This document shows positions 19,965-29,984 of a DNA stretch of 64,000 nt, in pieces. The stretch covers positions 108,080 to 172,079 of the forward strand of contig JADFAE010000017.1 of assembly GCA_015665415.1 (NCBI GenBank). Direction: 5' to 3'. Numbering within the stretch: the first letter of the stretch is position 1; the number at the start of each line of letters is the position of its first letter. Under the pieces are notes generated by a model that saw nothing but the letters and a program-made list of their open reading frames with translations, searched no databases and was not told the DNA's origin. This DNA comes from Roseobacter sp. (GTDB lineage Bacteria > Pseudomonadota > Alphaproteobacteria > Rhodobacterales > Rhodobacteraceae). The translations under genes and the position numbers were made by a program.

Positions 19965-22900
19965 ATGCGCGATCTCTCCCGGCCTGCGGGCGGCTTGCTC
20001 AGCTATTTCACCCGGCACCGGACTGCGGCCAATCTGCTGCTGCTGTTGCTGCTGATAATGGGCAGTGCCGCAATCCCAAAGATGCGGGCGCAGTTCTTTC
20101 CGGATGTGATTGTCGAAAACGTCACCGTCAATGTGACCTGGGAGGGGGCCGGTCCCGAAGATGTGGACGGCGCCATCGTGCAGGCGCTGGAACCGACCTT
20201 GTTGGCAGTAGATGGCGTGGAAGAAAGCGCGGCCACCTCGCGGGAAGGCGCGGCCAGCATCGTGCTGGATTTTGAACCCGGCTGGGACATGGCCCGCGCG
20301 GCCGATGATGTGCAAACGGCGGTGGATGCGATCACGACGCTGCCGGAAGAGGCGGATGACCCCACGGTTCGGCGTGGCGCCTGGCGTGACCGGGTGACCG
20401 ATGTGGTGATCTCTGGCCCGATTGCCCCGGCGCAGTTGGCCAATTTTGCCGATGAGCTGCTGGTGCGCCTGTTTGAGGTCGGGGTCACCCGCACCACCAT
20501 TCGCGGGCTGGCCGCACCGCGCACCCTGGTTGAGGTGCCCTCGGCCAGTCTGATCACCCATGACATCTCCATGAGCGATATCGCCGCCGCCATTGCCGAG
20601 GAGGTGGATGCGGATCCGGCAGGGGATGTGAGCGGGGCCAATGCACGGGTGCGCACCGGGCGCGAAAAGCGCAAACCCGACGAGATCACGGCCATCGTGC
20701 TGCGCACCAATGCCGATGGATCGGTGCTGACCATTGGCGATCTAGCACAGGTCACTCTGCAGGGGGTCGACCGCAATCGCGCCTATTTCGTTGGCGATGA
20801 ACCGGCGATGTCGATCCGGGTGGATCGCTCTGATCTGGGCAATGCGATCGCCATTCAAGGGCAGGTGCAAGAGGTGGTGGACAGCCTGCAGACCACCCTG
20901 CCGCAGGGGGTAAAGGCAGAATTGATCCGGACCCGGGCAGAGCGGATCTCGGACCGGTTGGATATTCTGGTCGACAACGGCTTGATGGGGCTGGGGCTGG
21001 TGCTGGCGCTCTTGTTCCTGTTCCTCAACAGTCGCATTGCCTTTTGGGTGGCGGCGGGGATTCCGGCGGCGATGTTTGCTGCAGTTGCTATGATGTATAT
21101 GGCGGGGATCACCATCAATATGATCAGCCTTTTTGGCCTGATCATCACCCTGGGCATCGTGGTGGACGATGCCATCGTGGTGGGGGAACATGCTGATTTC
21201 CGGGTCCGTCGCCTAGGCGAAAGCCCGATGCAGGCCGCAGAAAATGCCGCCCGACGCATGGCGATGCCGGTGTTTGCGGCCACGCTCACCACCATCATTG
21301 CCTTCTTTGGACTGGTCTCCATCGGCGGGCGCTTTGGCGATCTGATCCGCGACATACCTTTTACGGTCATTGCGGTGCTGGCAGCGAGCTTGATGGAATG
21401 CTTCCTGATCCTGCCCAACCACATGGCCCATGCGCTGACCCATGCCCAGAAAGAACATTGGTATGATTGGCCCAACCGCATCGTCAATCGCGGCTTTCGC
21501 TGGGGCCGGGACCACCTGTTCCGTCCGCTGATGGGGCTGGTGGTGCAGGCGCGCTATGTGGTGCTGGCGGCAGCGCTGACCATTCTTGCCAGCCAGATGG
21601 CCCTGTTCATCGGCGGTGATGTGAACTGGCGTTTCTTCAACGCGCCTGAACGCGGCTCTGTCACCGGAAATTTTGCCATGACCGAGGGCGCGACCCGGGC
21701 CGATACCCTGGCGATGATGCAAGAGATGCAACGCGCCACAGCGGCCACCGGGGCCCTGTTTGCCAACCGCTATGAGGGCGAAAACCCGGTTGATTTTGTC
21801 ATCGCCGAGGTTGGCGGCAATGCCGGGCGCGGGCTATCCGGGGTGGATGCCAAGGATGATGACCTCAAGGGCGGGATTTCGATCGAGCTGATCGATGCCG
21901 ATCTGCGCCCGGAATATTCCAGCTTTGCCTTTGTCGCCGCGCTGCAGGAAGAAGTGCAGCACCACCCTTTGGTAGAGACGGTCTCGTTTCGCAGCTGGCG
22001 CTCTGGCCCCGGCGGCGATGCGCTGGATGTGCAGTTCTATGGCGCGGATGTGCAGGTGCTCAAGGGCGCCTCGGAGGATCTGAAGACCGCGTTGCTGCGC
22101 TACCCCGAAGTTTCGGCGGTGGAGGACAATCTCGCCTATGACAAAGAGGAAGTGGTGCTGGAGCTTACTCCGCAGGGCCAGGCGCTGAGTTTCACCATCG
22201 ACGGTCTGGGGCGGGCGCTCAGGGCGCGGCTCAACGGTATTGAGGCGGCAACCTACCCCGATGGTCCACGCAGCGCCGAGATCCGGGTGGAACTGCCCGA
22301 GAATGAGCTGACGGCGGATTTTCTGGAACGCACCCTGATGCGCACCCCTGCTGGCATCTATGTGCCGCTGGCCGATATTGTCTCGGTCACCCAGCGCACC
22401 GGGTTTTCCACCGTGCGGCGGGAAAACGGCATCCGGGTGATCAGCGTGACCGGCGATATCTCTGAGGACGACCCCGCCCGGGCTGCCGATATCACTAAGG
22501 CCCTGCGCGAAGAGATCCTGCCCGATATCGCCAGCCGCCGTCAGCTGGAGTGGCGTATGAGCGGCCTCAGCGAGCAGGAAAGTGATTTCCTGAATGATGC
22601 GCGCAACGGGTTGATCCTGTGCCTGGCCGGGATCTATCTGGTGCTGGCATGGATTTTTGCCAGCTGGACCCGTCCCCTGGTGGTGATGGCGGTCATTCCC
22701 TTTGGATTGGTTGGCACCATCTGGGGCCACTACATGTGGGGGGTGCCGCTGAGCATGTTCACGGTGATCGGCTTGTTGGGGATGACCGGGATCATCATCA
22801 ACGACTCCATTGTGTTGGTCACCACCATTGACGACTACGCCGAAAGCCGCGGGCTGGTGCCCTCGATCATCGATGGGGCTGCGGACCGGCTGCGACCGGT

Positions 22901-23366
22901 GATGCTGACCACGCTGACCACGGTGCTGGGGCTGGCCCCTTTGATGTACGAAAGCTCGCAGCAGGCGCAGTTCCTGAAACCGACGGTGATCACCCTGGTC
23001 TATGGCCTGGGCTTTGGCATGTTCCTGGTGCTGCTGCTGGTGCCTGCCCTGATCGCCATCCAGCGCGATGCGGTACGGCCCCTGACGGCGGTGCGCCGGG
23101 CCTTGCGCACAGGCAGCGGTCCCTTACGGCTGTTGGTGTTGGGCACGGGGGGGGCACAGGTGCTGTGGCTGGCACTGACGCTGGGCTGGGCCATGGCGAC
23201 AGGGGCGTTGCATCCGGTCCTGCGCAGTCTGATCCCGGCCCTGGAGGCCCATGATCCGCTGCGGGCAGGGCTGCTGCTGGCACTGGGCGGCATGGCGGGA
23301 TTGGCGCTGCTGGCCTATCTTGTCTCGGCTCTGGTTTATGGCAGGCGCTTGCGTCGCCAGGCCTGA
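19965..23366 (+). CDS. Efflux RND transporter permease (AcrB/HAE family)
   Basis: 1133 aa; RND motifs (GIVVDDAIVVGEH, NDSIVLVTTIDDY) and TM clusters. Confidence 0.93.
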   Translation: MRDLSRPAGGLLSYFTRHRTAANLLLLLLLIMGSAAIPKMRAQFFPDVIVENVTVNVTWEGAGPEDVDGAIVQALEPTLLAVDGVEESAATSREGAASIVLDFEPGWDMARAADDVQTAVDAITTLPEEADDPTVRRGAWRDRVTDVVISGPIAPAQLANFADELLVRLFEVGVTRTTIRGLAAPRTLVEVPSASLITHDISMSDIAAAIAEEVDADPAGDVSGANARVRTGREKRKPDEITAIVLRTNADGSVLTIGDLAQVTLQGVDRNRAYFVGDEPAMSIRVDRSDLGNAIAIQGQVQEVVDSLQTTLPQGVKAELIRTRAERISDRLDILVDNGLMGLGLVLALLFLFLNSRIAFWVAAGIPAAMFAAVAMMYMAGITINMISLFGLIITLGIVVDDAIVVGEHADFRVRRLGESPMQAAENAARRMAMPVFAATLTTIIAFFGLVSIGGRFGDLIRDIPFTVIAVLAASLMECFLILPNHMAHALTHAQKEHWYDWPNRIVNRGFRWGRDHLFRPLMGLVVQARYVVLAAALTILASQMALFIGGDVNWRFFNAPERGSVTGNFAMTEGATRADTLAMMQEMQRATAATGALFANRYEGENPVDFVIAEVGGNAGRGLSGVDAKDDDLKGGISIELIDADLRPEYSSFAFVAALQEEVQHHPLVETVSFRSWRSGPGGDALDVQFYGADVQVLKGASEDLKTALLRYPEVSAVEDNLAYDKEEVVLELTPQGQALSFTIDGLGRALRARLNGIEAATYPDGPRSAEIRVELPENELTADFLERTLMRTPAGIYVPLADIVSVTQRTGFSTVRRENGIRVISVTGDISEDDPARAADITKALREEILPDIASRRQLEWRMSGLSEQESDFLNDARNGLILCLAGIYLVLAWIFASWTRPLVVMAVIPFGLVGTIWGHYMWGVPLSMFTVIGLLGMTGIIINDSIVLVTTIDDYAESRGLVPSIIDGAADRLRPVMLTTLTTVLGLAPLMYESSQQAQFLKPTVITLVYGLGFGMFLVLLLVPALIAIQRDAVRPLTAVRRALRTGSGPLRLLVLGTGGAQVLWLALTLGWAMATGALHPVLRSLIPALEAHDPLRAGLLLALGGMAGLALLAYLVSALVYGRRLRRQA

Positions 23367-23380
23367 AGGCGGCGGGGGGT

Positions 23381-23830
23381 TTAGGCCAAGCGGTCGCGGG
23401 CCAAGCGGGCACGCGCCATATGCGCCACCTCGGCAACCTGATCAATCAGTTGCAGGTCTTGCTCCTGCAGCCCGTCAACAGGCAGCCAGCAGGCCTGAAG
23501 CGCGTCATCGGCGGGTTCCGGCGTGCCGCCTTCATAGGCGCAGAGCACCGCTGTGAGCAGATATTGCTGCGTCACACTTTCCTGTTCGTCGCGCAGCAGC
23601 ACATCGATATTGGTGAGATACTCCAGCGGCCGGGCCTGGATGCCGGTCTCTTCGTGCAGCTCGCGTTGGGCGGCCTGCAATGCGGTCTCTCCCAGTTCCA
23701 CATGGCCACCGGGAAAGCCCCACCAGCCTGCATTGGGTGGGTTCTTGCGTTGGATCAGAAGGACCTGGTCCTGATGGCAGACGACGGCGATGGCGCCCAA
23801 GATCGGGCGCGGGGCTGCGGGAGAGTTCAT
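23381..23830 (-). CDS. NUDIX hydrolase
   Basis: Nudix box GGHVELGETALQAAQRELHEETGI. Confidence 0.92.
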   Translation of the reverse strand: MNSPAAPRPILGAIAVVCHQDQVLLIQRKNPPNAGWWGFPGGHVELGETALQAAQRELHEETGIQARPLEYLTNIDVLLRDEQESVTQQYLLTAVLCAYEGGTPEPADDALQACWLPVDGLQEQDLQLIDQVAEVAHMARARLARDRLA

Positions 23831-24690
23831 CCGGCGCTGCAGCCGGTGATATCCACCGCATGATCCTGGCCCAGCACGGTAATCCGCAGTTTTGAGCGAT
23901 CCACCGAGGTGAGGCTGCCGCTGGTGGCGGGCATCAGTTCTGCGGTGGCAATCAGGGTCTGGCCGCTGCGATTGGTCGAGGTAGCACCAGCATAGAGATG
24001 CGGATCACCTGGCTCGATCACAGCAACCTCTTTGCCGCCGGCGCTGGGCATGGTGATGCGGGCCTCGACCTCGATGCCGTATTGGGTTGGTTTGAGGCGA
24101 CAGGTGGCTGCGCGCACCCCGGCTTCGCGGGCCGAATAGGGGCGACTTGCGATCGCCGCAACAATGGCCGGATTGCGCCCGGCTTGCGCATCCAGTTGAT
24201 GATCAAATGAGAGTTCGGAAGGCACGCAGACATCCTTGCAGATGCCAAGCTCCATCCGCCCCTTGAGGCGCACCGGTCGGCCCGGCCGTTCCGGTGTAAT
24301 TTCGATCGGCAGGATCAGCTGGTCGTGGTAGCCGATGGTCTGATAGCCGGAGGTGGAAAACACCTGCGGCGTTGGCCAAGTGATCGAGAGTTCGCCGATA
24401 TTGCGGGAGCCGCGCCAGGTGAATTGGGGGGGGATGCCAGCCTCGCCGGGGCTGCGCCAATAGGTCTTCCAACCCTCTTGCAGGGTCAGGCGCAAGGCGC
24501 CGATATAGCTGCCGGAGGCGGTCACGCCACCGTCGAGGATCTCCACCTGCACCAAGTCATTTGGCACCACGGATTGTGCCGTCAGGGTCTGCGGTGCCAG
24601 GGATCCAATCATGGCTGTGGCCAATCCGCCCAGAAAACGGGTGAGGGCAGGCCAGGGTCGGCCGTTGGGAAGAGAACGATGGTCTGTCAT
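23827..24690 (-). CDS. DsbD N-terminal-like (thiol:disulfide interchange) exported protein
   Basis: ALRLTLQEGWKTYWRSPGEAGIPPQFTWRGSRN...LGICKDVCVPSELSF; signal peptide. Confidence 0.8.
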   Translation of the reverse strand: MTDHRSLPNGRPWPALTRFLGGLATAMIGSLAPQTLTAQSVVPNDLVQVEILDGGVTASGSYIGALRLTLQEGWKTYWRSPGEAGIPPQFTWRGSRNIGELSITWPTPQVFSTSGYQTIGYHDQLILPIEITPERPGRPVRLKGRMELGICKDVCVPSELSFDHQLDAQAGRNPAIVAAIASRPYSAREAGVRAATCRLKPTQYGIEVEARITMPSAGGKEVAVIEPGDPHLYAGATSTNRSGQTLIATAELMPATSGSLTSVDRSKLRITVLGQDHAVDITGCSAG

Positions 24691-24933
24691 GAGACTATAA
24701 ATGGCCCCACTGGGGGGAAATGCCAAGTCACGATCTGGTCACTTGCGGGCAGGCAGAGGCCATGCGCAGTTCTGTCTCGATTTGACAGAGGCTCTTGCAC
24801 CTTGGCCAGCGGGGCGGCATGCTGAAAAAGAACCGTGGCACCGGTGACTTGGATCTTAGCTTGTGGTGACAGGCATGGACCGGGGGCAGGTGGCGGCCAA
24901 GCGGGATGACTGTGTCAAAGGGAAGGGTAGGTC

Positions 24934-25491
24934 ATGAACCTCACCGGGAAACTTCTGATTGCAATGCCGGGCATTGGCGACCCTCGGTTCGAGCATTCGG
25001 TGATCTTTTTGTGCTCGCATGGCGAAGATGGGGCCATGGGGTTGATCATCAACAAGGTGGCCCCGGAGGTGCGGTTGAGCAACCTGTTGAACCAGCTGGA
25101 TATCCCAATCGAAGAGGAAGAGCGTGGCGAGCAGGAAATCCGCTTTGGCGGGCCGGTGGAGACCCAGCGTGGTTTTGTGCTTCATTCGCAGGACTATGAA
25201 TCCAGTATCAATTCGCTCAGCGTGCCGCCCGGCTATGGGATGACGGCGACGCTGGATATTCTGGAGGATATCGCCCAGGGCAGCGGGCCAGAGAAGATGC
25301 TGATCATGCTGGGCTATGCGGGCTGGGGACCGGGTCAGCTGGAGAGCGAGATCGTCGCCAATGGCTGGCTCACCACCGAGAGCACCGATGGGCTGATGTT
25401 CGAGACGGCGGATGCGCAGAAATGGGGCGCGGCGCTGGCCTCATTGGGGATTGATCCGCTGACCCTGTCGGCCAGTGCCGGCAGCGCCTGA
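24934..25491 (+). CDS. YqgE/AlgH family protein
   Basis: [49 protein letters not shown]. Confidence 0.93.
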   Translation: MNLTGKLLIAMPGIGDPRFEHSVIFLCSHGEDGAMGLIINKVAPEVRLSNLLNQLDIPIEEEERGEQEIRFGGPVETQRGFVLHSQDYESSINSLSVPPGYGMTATLDILEDIAQGSGPEKMLIMLGYAGWGPGQLESEIVANGWLTTESTDGLMFETADAQKWGAALASLGIDPLTLSASAGSA

Positions 25492-25569
25492 TCCCATAGC
25501 CTGCCCCGGAGCCTGACCCGAGTCCCTCCCCTTGTATCAGCCCTGTATCAGCTAGGCTTTTGTCCTGTT

Positions 25570-26559
25570 TCAACCCTGCGCGTTGTCGCCGCGTGGCGCG
25601 GCGGCGCGCTGCAGCCGGTCATTGATCGCCAGGCCCAGACCCGCCTGGGGAATGGGGGCCACGGCGATGGGTTTGCCCTGTTGGTCCAAGAGGTGCAGCT
25701 GGCCAAAGAGATTGGCTGCGGCTTCGACCAGATCACCGCTGTCAGAGAGCGACAGATCGCTGGCGCGGGCGCCACTGTAGCGGCCAAATCCGAGGTAGCA
25801 TTCGCCCGCGCGGGGCTCTGTTGCATTGAGCCGCACCCGCTCTTGTGGCGCGTAGTGGGACAACAGCTGCCCAGGCGCGGTCAGAGGATCGTGGATGTCA
25901 CGATTGGCCAGGGGCTGCCCCAGAACGGCTTCGATCTCCTCAACCGCCAAGCCGCCAGGGCGCAGCAACATCGGGGTTTCCGTGGTCAGACCGATGATGG
26001 TGGATTCCAACCCAACCGCGCAGCTGCCGTCTTCGAGCACGGCGGCGATGCGCCCCGAGAGCCCGGCCATCACATGGGCCGCACGTGTGGGGCTGATCTT
26101 GCCCGAAGGATTGGCCGAAGGGGCCGCCACCGGACCGTCCAGCGCCTGCAGCAATTTCTGCGCCGAGGGGTGGGCTGGAACGCGCAGCGCCAGGGTCTGC
26201 AGCCCGGCGGTGACCAGTTTGGAGATGCCATGCCCCGGTTTCAATGGCAGCACCAGTGTCAGCGGTCCGGGCCAGAAGGCCTGCGCCAGGGTCTCGGCCC
26301 AGTGGTTCCACCGTACATAGCGCTGCGCGGCCTCGGCCGAGGCCACATGGGCAATCAACGGGTTGAAACTGGGGCGTCCCTTGGCCGCATAGATCGCCGC
26401 CACCGCCTTGCCCTGACGGGCATCGGCACCCAGACCATAGACCGTCTCGGTTGGAAAGGAGACCAGGGCACCGGCCTGCAACAGTTCAACCGCGCGGGCC
26501 AGGCCTGCGGGCGAAGGGGAGAGACATTCGGTGGTGATGGGAGCGGTGTTTTCTGGCAT
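25570..26559 (-). CDS. L-threonylcarbamoyladenylate synthase (Sua5/TsaC)
   Basis: SFPTETVYGLGADA, KGRPSFNPLIAHV, APSANPSGKISPT; C-terminal Sua5 extension. Confidence 0.92.
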   Translation of the reverse strand: MPENTAPITTECLSPSPAGLARAVELLQAGALVSFPTETVYGLGADARQGKAVAAIYAAKGRPSFNPLIAHVASAEAAQRYVRWNHWAETLAQAFWPGPLTLVLPLKPGHGISKLVTAGLQTLALRVPAHPSAQKLLQALDGPVAAPSANPSGKISPTRAAHVMAGLSGRIAAVLEDGSCAVGLESTIIGLTTETPMLLRPGGLAVEEIEAVLGQPLANRDIHDPLTAPGQLLSHYAPQERVRLNATEPRAGECYLGFGRYSGARASDLSLSDSGDLVEAAANLFGQLHLLDQQGKPIAVAPIPQAGLGLAINDRLQRAAAPRGDNAQG

Positions 26560-26697
26560 GCTGGGTGACGCGGCGTTCTGGTTGATTGCAAGGGGTGTGC
26601 GGTTAGGTAATCGAACAACGCAACGAGACATACCGGGCCAACCTGGCAAAGCCAAGCCTGCGCCGGTGTAAATCCCCAAGGCTCCAAGAGGACCCTC

Positions 26698-28401
26698 ATG
26701 ACTTTCCGTGCCCCTGTATCCGAGTATGAATTTCTATTGAACACAGTGATTGGTTTTGACCAGATCACGGCGACAGAGCGATTTGCGGAGGCGGATGGCG
26801 ACGTGGTCAGCGCCATTCTGAACGAGGCAGGCAAGCTCTGCAATGAGGTGATGGCACCTCTGAACCGCGGTGGAGATCTGACCCCCTCGGCGCTGGAGAA
26901 TGGTGTGCTTCGCAGCGCACCGGGGTTCGGCGATGGTTGGAAGGCGATCGCAGAGGGCGGCTGGATTGGCATGAGCGCCCCGCAGGAACACGGCGGCATG
27001 GGGCTGCCGATGACATTGACCACCGCCGTGAACGAGATGATGTCGGGCGCGTGCCTGTCGCTGCAGTTGGCACCACTGATGAGCCAGGGGCAGATCGAGG
27101 CGCTGGAGCACCATGCCAGTGACGCCCTGAAAGAACTGTATCTGCCCAAGCTGATTTCAGGCGAGTGGGCCGGTACGATGAACCTGACCGAACCGCAGGC
27201 CGGGTCCGATGTGGGCGCGCTCAGCTCCAAGGCAGAGCCCAATGGCGATGGCACTTATGCCATCAGCGGCCAGAAGATCTTTATCACCTGGGGTGACAAT
27301 GATTTTGCCGAAAATATCTGCCATCTGGTTTTGGCGCGGCTGCCCGATGGGGCGGCAGGCACCAAGGGCATTTCGCTGTTTCTGGTGCCCAAATACCTGC
27401 CCAATGAGGATGGCTCCCTGGGTGCGGCCAATGATCTCAAGGTGGTGAGCCTGGAACACAAGCTGGGCCTGCACGGCAGCCCAACCTGCGTGATGCAATA
27501 TGACGGCGCCAAGGGCTGGCTGGTCGGGGAGGCCCATGGCGGCATGGCCGCGATGTTCACCATGATGAACAATGCGCGCCTTGGTGTTGGCGGCCAGGGG
27601 GTTGGCATCAGCGAGGCAGCCTATCAGCAGGCCCTGGACTATGCGCTGGAGCGCAAACAGGGCAAGAGCGCCTCTGGCTCAATCGCGGATCACGCCGATG
27701 TGCGTCGGATGCTGATGGAGATGAAAGCCGATACCTATGCTGCGCGCGCTATCCTGTTGGCCTGCGCCCATGCCATCGACATGCAGGTCGCCACCGGCGA
27801 GGCCGAGTGGAAAGCCCGCGCCGCCTTTTTGACACCGATTGCCAAGGCCTTTGGCACCGAGACCGGGATCCGCCAGGCCGACACCGGGGTGCAGGTGCAT
27901 GGCGGCATGGGCTTCATCGAGGAAACCGGCGCGGCGCAGCTGTTGCGGGATGTGCGAGTGACTTCGATCTATGAGGGCACCAATGGCATCCAGGCGATGG
28001 ATCTGGTGGCCCGCAAGATGATGGATGGCGGCGATATGGCCCATCGCATCATTGATGAGATCGAAGCCCAGGCCGAGGGCGCCCGTGCCACCCATCCCAA
28101 CATGGGCGAGGCGGTCTGGCAGGCCTGCGAGTCCCTGCGCGAAACCACGGAATGGATGGTGGCGCAGGATGATCTGCAGGAGCGCTTTGCCGGTGCCGTG
28201 CCTTACCTGCGGGCCTTTGCTCGGGTGCTGGGCGGCCATTTTCACCTGAGCGCGGCCATCGCCGATAAGGGCGGGCCACGCGAGAAACTGGCGCGCTTTT
28301 ACATCAAGCGGATGCTGCCGGAACATGCGGGGCTTTTGGTTCACGCCCAAGAAGGCTATGCCGGGACCATGGCACTTACACTTGAAGAATTGGCAGGCTG
28401 A
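26698..28401 (+). CDS. Acyl-CoA dehydrogenase
   Basis: MNLTEPQAGSDVG..., ISGQKIFITWGDND, GGMGFIEETGAAQLLRDVRVTSIYEGTNGIQAMDL. Confidence 0.93.
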   Translation: MTFRAPVSEYEFLLNTVIGFDQITATERFAEADGDVVSAILNEAGKLCNEVMAPLNRGGDLTPSALENGVLRSAPGFGDGWKAIAEGGWIGMSAPQEHGGMGLPMTLTTAVNEMMSGACLSLQLAPLMSQGQIEALEHHASDALKELYLPKLISGEWAGTMNLTEPQAGSDVGALSSKAEPNGDGTYAISGQKIFITWGDNDFAENICHLVLARLPDGAAGTKGISLFLVPKYLPNEDGSLGAANDLKVVSLEHKLGLHGSPTCVMQYDGAKGWLVGEAHGGMAAMFTMMNNARLGVGGQGVGISEAAYQQALDYALERKQGKSASGSIADHADVRRMLMEMKADTYAARAILLACAHAIDMQVATGEAEWKARAAFLTPIAKAFGTETGIRQADTGVQVHGGMGFIEETGAAQLLRDVRVTSIYEGTNGIQAMDLVARKMMDGGDMAHRIIDEIEAQAEGARATHPNMGEAVWQACESLRETTEWMVAQDDLQERFAGAVPYLRAFARVLGGHFHLSAAIADKGGPREKLARFYIKRMLPEHAGLLVHAQEGYAGTMALTLEELAG

Positions 28402-28402
28402 T

Positions 28403-29449
28403 ATGGCGAGTGTTCCCGAAGTAGGCCCCCGCACTCCCTGGACCGAACCCCCGGCACAGGGTGAGGCCATCGAGGTGGCCGAAGGGGTGCTGTGGATGCG
28501 CCAGCCGCTGCCGATGAAGCTGGATCACGTCAATATCTACGCCTTTGACGAGGGCGACAGCTGGACGGTGGTCGACACCGGCTTCAACACCCGCAAAAGC
28601 CGCGAGATCTGGCAGGCCTTGATGGCGGGGCCCCTGAAAGGCAAACCGGTGGCGCGAGTGCTTGGCACCCATCATCACCCCGATCACATTGGCCTGGCCG
28701 GTTGGTTTCAGTCGGAATATGGCGCTGAGCTGGTCACCAGTCGCACGGCCTGGCTGTTTGCGCGCATGCTGACGTTGGATGTGCAGGAGAGTTGGCCTGC
28801 GGAAACCCTGGCCTATTACCGCTCGGCTGGCATGGCACCAGAGGTTTACGACCAACGTGTTGCGGACCGCCCGTTCAATTTCGCCGATACCGTGTATCCC
28901 ATGCCGCTGGGCTTTACCCGGATCCAGCAGGACGACGTCTTTCGCATGGGCGGGCGCGACTGGGACGTGCACATGGGCAATGGCCATGCGCCGGAACATG
29001 TGACGCTGTGGAGCCGCGATGACAATCTGGTGATCACCGGCGACCAGGTTCTGGCCTCGATCAGCCCCAATATCGGTGTCTATGCCACCGAACCCATGGC
29101 CGACCCATTGGGCGAATGGCTGGAGGCCTGCGAGCGGCTGGCGCCGCTGGCGCGCCCTGATCACCTTGCGCTGGGCGGTCATAAACTGCCCTTTACCCGG
29201 TTGCCCCTTCGGATGCGGCAGCTGATCGACAACCATCACGGCGCGCTGGAGCGGCTGATGGATCACCTCGACCAACCCCGTACCGCAGCCGATTGTTTTG
29301 CGCCGCTGTTCAAGCGTAAGATCGGCTCAGGAGAATATGGGCTTGCGCTGGTCGAGGCGGTGGCCCATGTCAATCATCTGTACCGCACGGATCGTGTCAG
29401 CCGCATCAAGCGCGAAGACGGGGCCTGGCTGTACCAGCGTAAAGATTGA
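28403..29449 (+). CDS. MBL-fold metallo-hydrolase
   Basis: HxHxDH motif GTHHHPDHIGLAG, GNGHAPEHVTL, ITGDQVL. Confidence 0.9.
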   Translation: MASVPEVGPRTPWTEPPAQGEAIEVAEGVLWMRQPLPMKLDHVNIYAFDEGDSWTVVDTGFNTRKSREIWQALMAGPLKGKPVARVLGTHHHPDHIGLAGWFQSEYGAELVTSRTAWLFARMLTLDVQESWPAETLAYYRSAGMAPEVYDQRVADRPFNFADTVYPMPLGFTRIQQDDVFRMGGRDWDVHMGNGHAPEHVTLWSRDDNLVITGDQVLASISPNIGVYATEPMADPLGEWLEACERLAPLARPDHLALGGHKLPFTRLPLRMRQLIDNHHGALERLMDHLDQPRTAADCFAPLFKRKIGSGEYGLALVEAVAHVNHLYRTDRVSRIKREDGAWLYQRKD

Positions 29450-29452
29450 AGA

Positions 29453-29481
29453 CCGGGGGCACTCCCCCGGCAAGGGGAGTG
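29453..29481 (+). promoter_or_regulatory. Two mutually exclusive leader hairpins overlapping the SD of the downstream gene
   Basis: CCGGGGG(29453-29459)/CCCCCGG(29464-29470) versus CACTCCCC(29460-29467)/GGGGAGTG(29474-29481); ATG at 29485. Confidence 0.55.
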
Positions 29482-29484
29482 AGC

Positions 29485-29949
29485 ATGACCAACGAGATTT
29501 CCACCAGTGCCGAGGCGGTCGAAGCCGCAATTCTGCCCTGCGTCCATGAGGTGCACGCGGATCCGGAGGCCTGCAATGGGTTGACCGAAGTGCCCAAAAA
29601 GCTGCAGCAGCCGGATGAGGCCAAAAGCGCGGCGCGCTGGGCCTATGAGCGGCTGATCCTCTATATTCAGAACTTTGAAAAGCAGCTCGACAGCGAGCAT
29701 GAGATCGCCATGGGCTTTGTTGGTGGCGATGCGGGCGTGCTGCGGATCGAGGGCATGGGCTATTTCGATCCTGATATCGTGACTTTCTACGGCACCGAAG
29801 GCAGCGGCGCCAAAACCCAGCTGGTGCAGCACGTCAGCCAGATGAATGTGATGCTGCGAGCGCTGCCAAAGCCGCGCCAGGAAGTGCCCGCCAATCGTAT
29901 CGGCTTTCGTCTGGCCAGCGATCTCGAGGACAAATCAGAGGCCGTATAA
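29485..29949 (+). CDS. DUF6173-like family protein
   Basis: ARWAYERLILYIQNFEKQLDSEHEIAMGFVGGDAGVLRIEGMGYFDPDIVTFYG; SD GGGGAG upstream. Confidence 0.75.
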   Translation: MTNEISTSAEAVEAAILPCVHEVHADPEACNGLTEVPKKLQQPDEAKSAARWAYERLILYIQNFEKQLDSEHEIAMGFVGGDAGVLRIEGMGYFDPDIVTFYGTEGSGAKTQLVQHVSQMNVMLRALPKPRQEVPANRIGFRLASDLEDKSEAV

Positions 29950-29984
29950 GCAGCCGGTTGGTTCCGAGAGGCTGATCTTGCCAG

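Noticed and set aside
26560-26697. Possible regulatory element between tsaC and acyl-CoA dehydrogenase
   Set aside because: No clear dyad or promoter consensus could be supported
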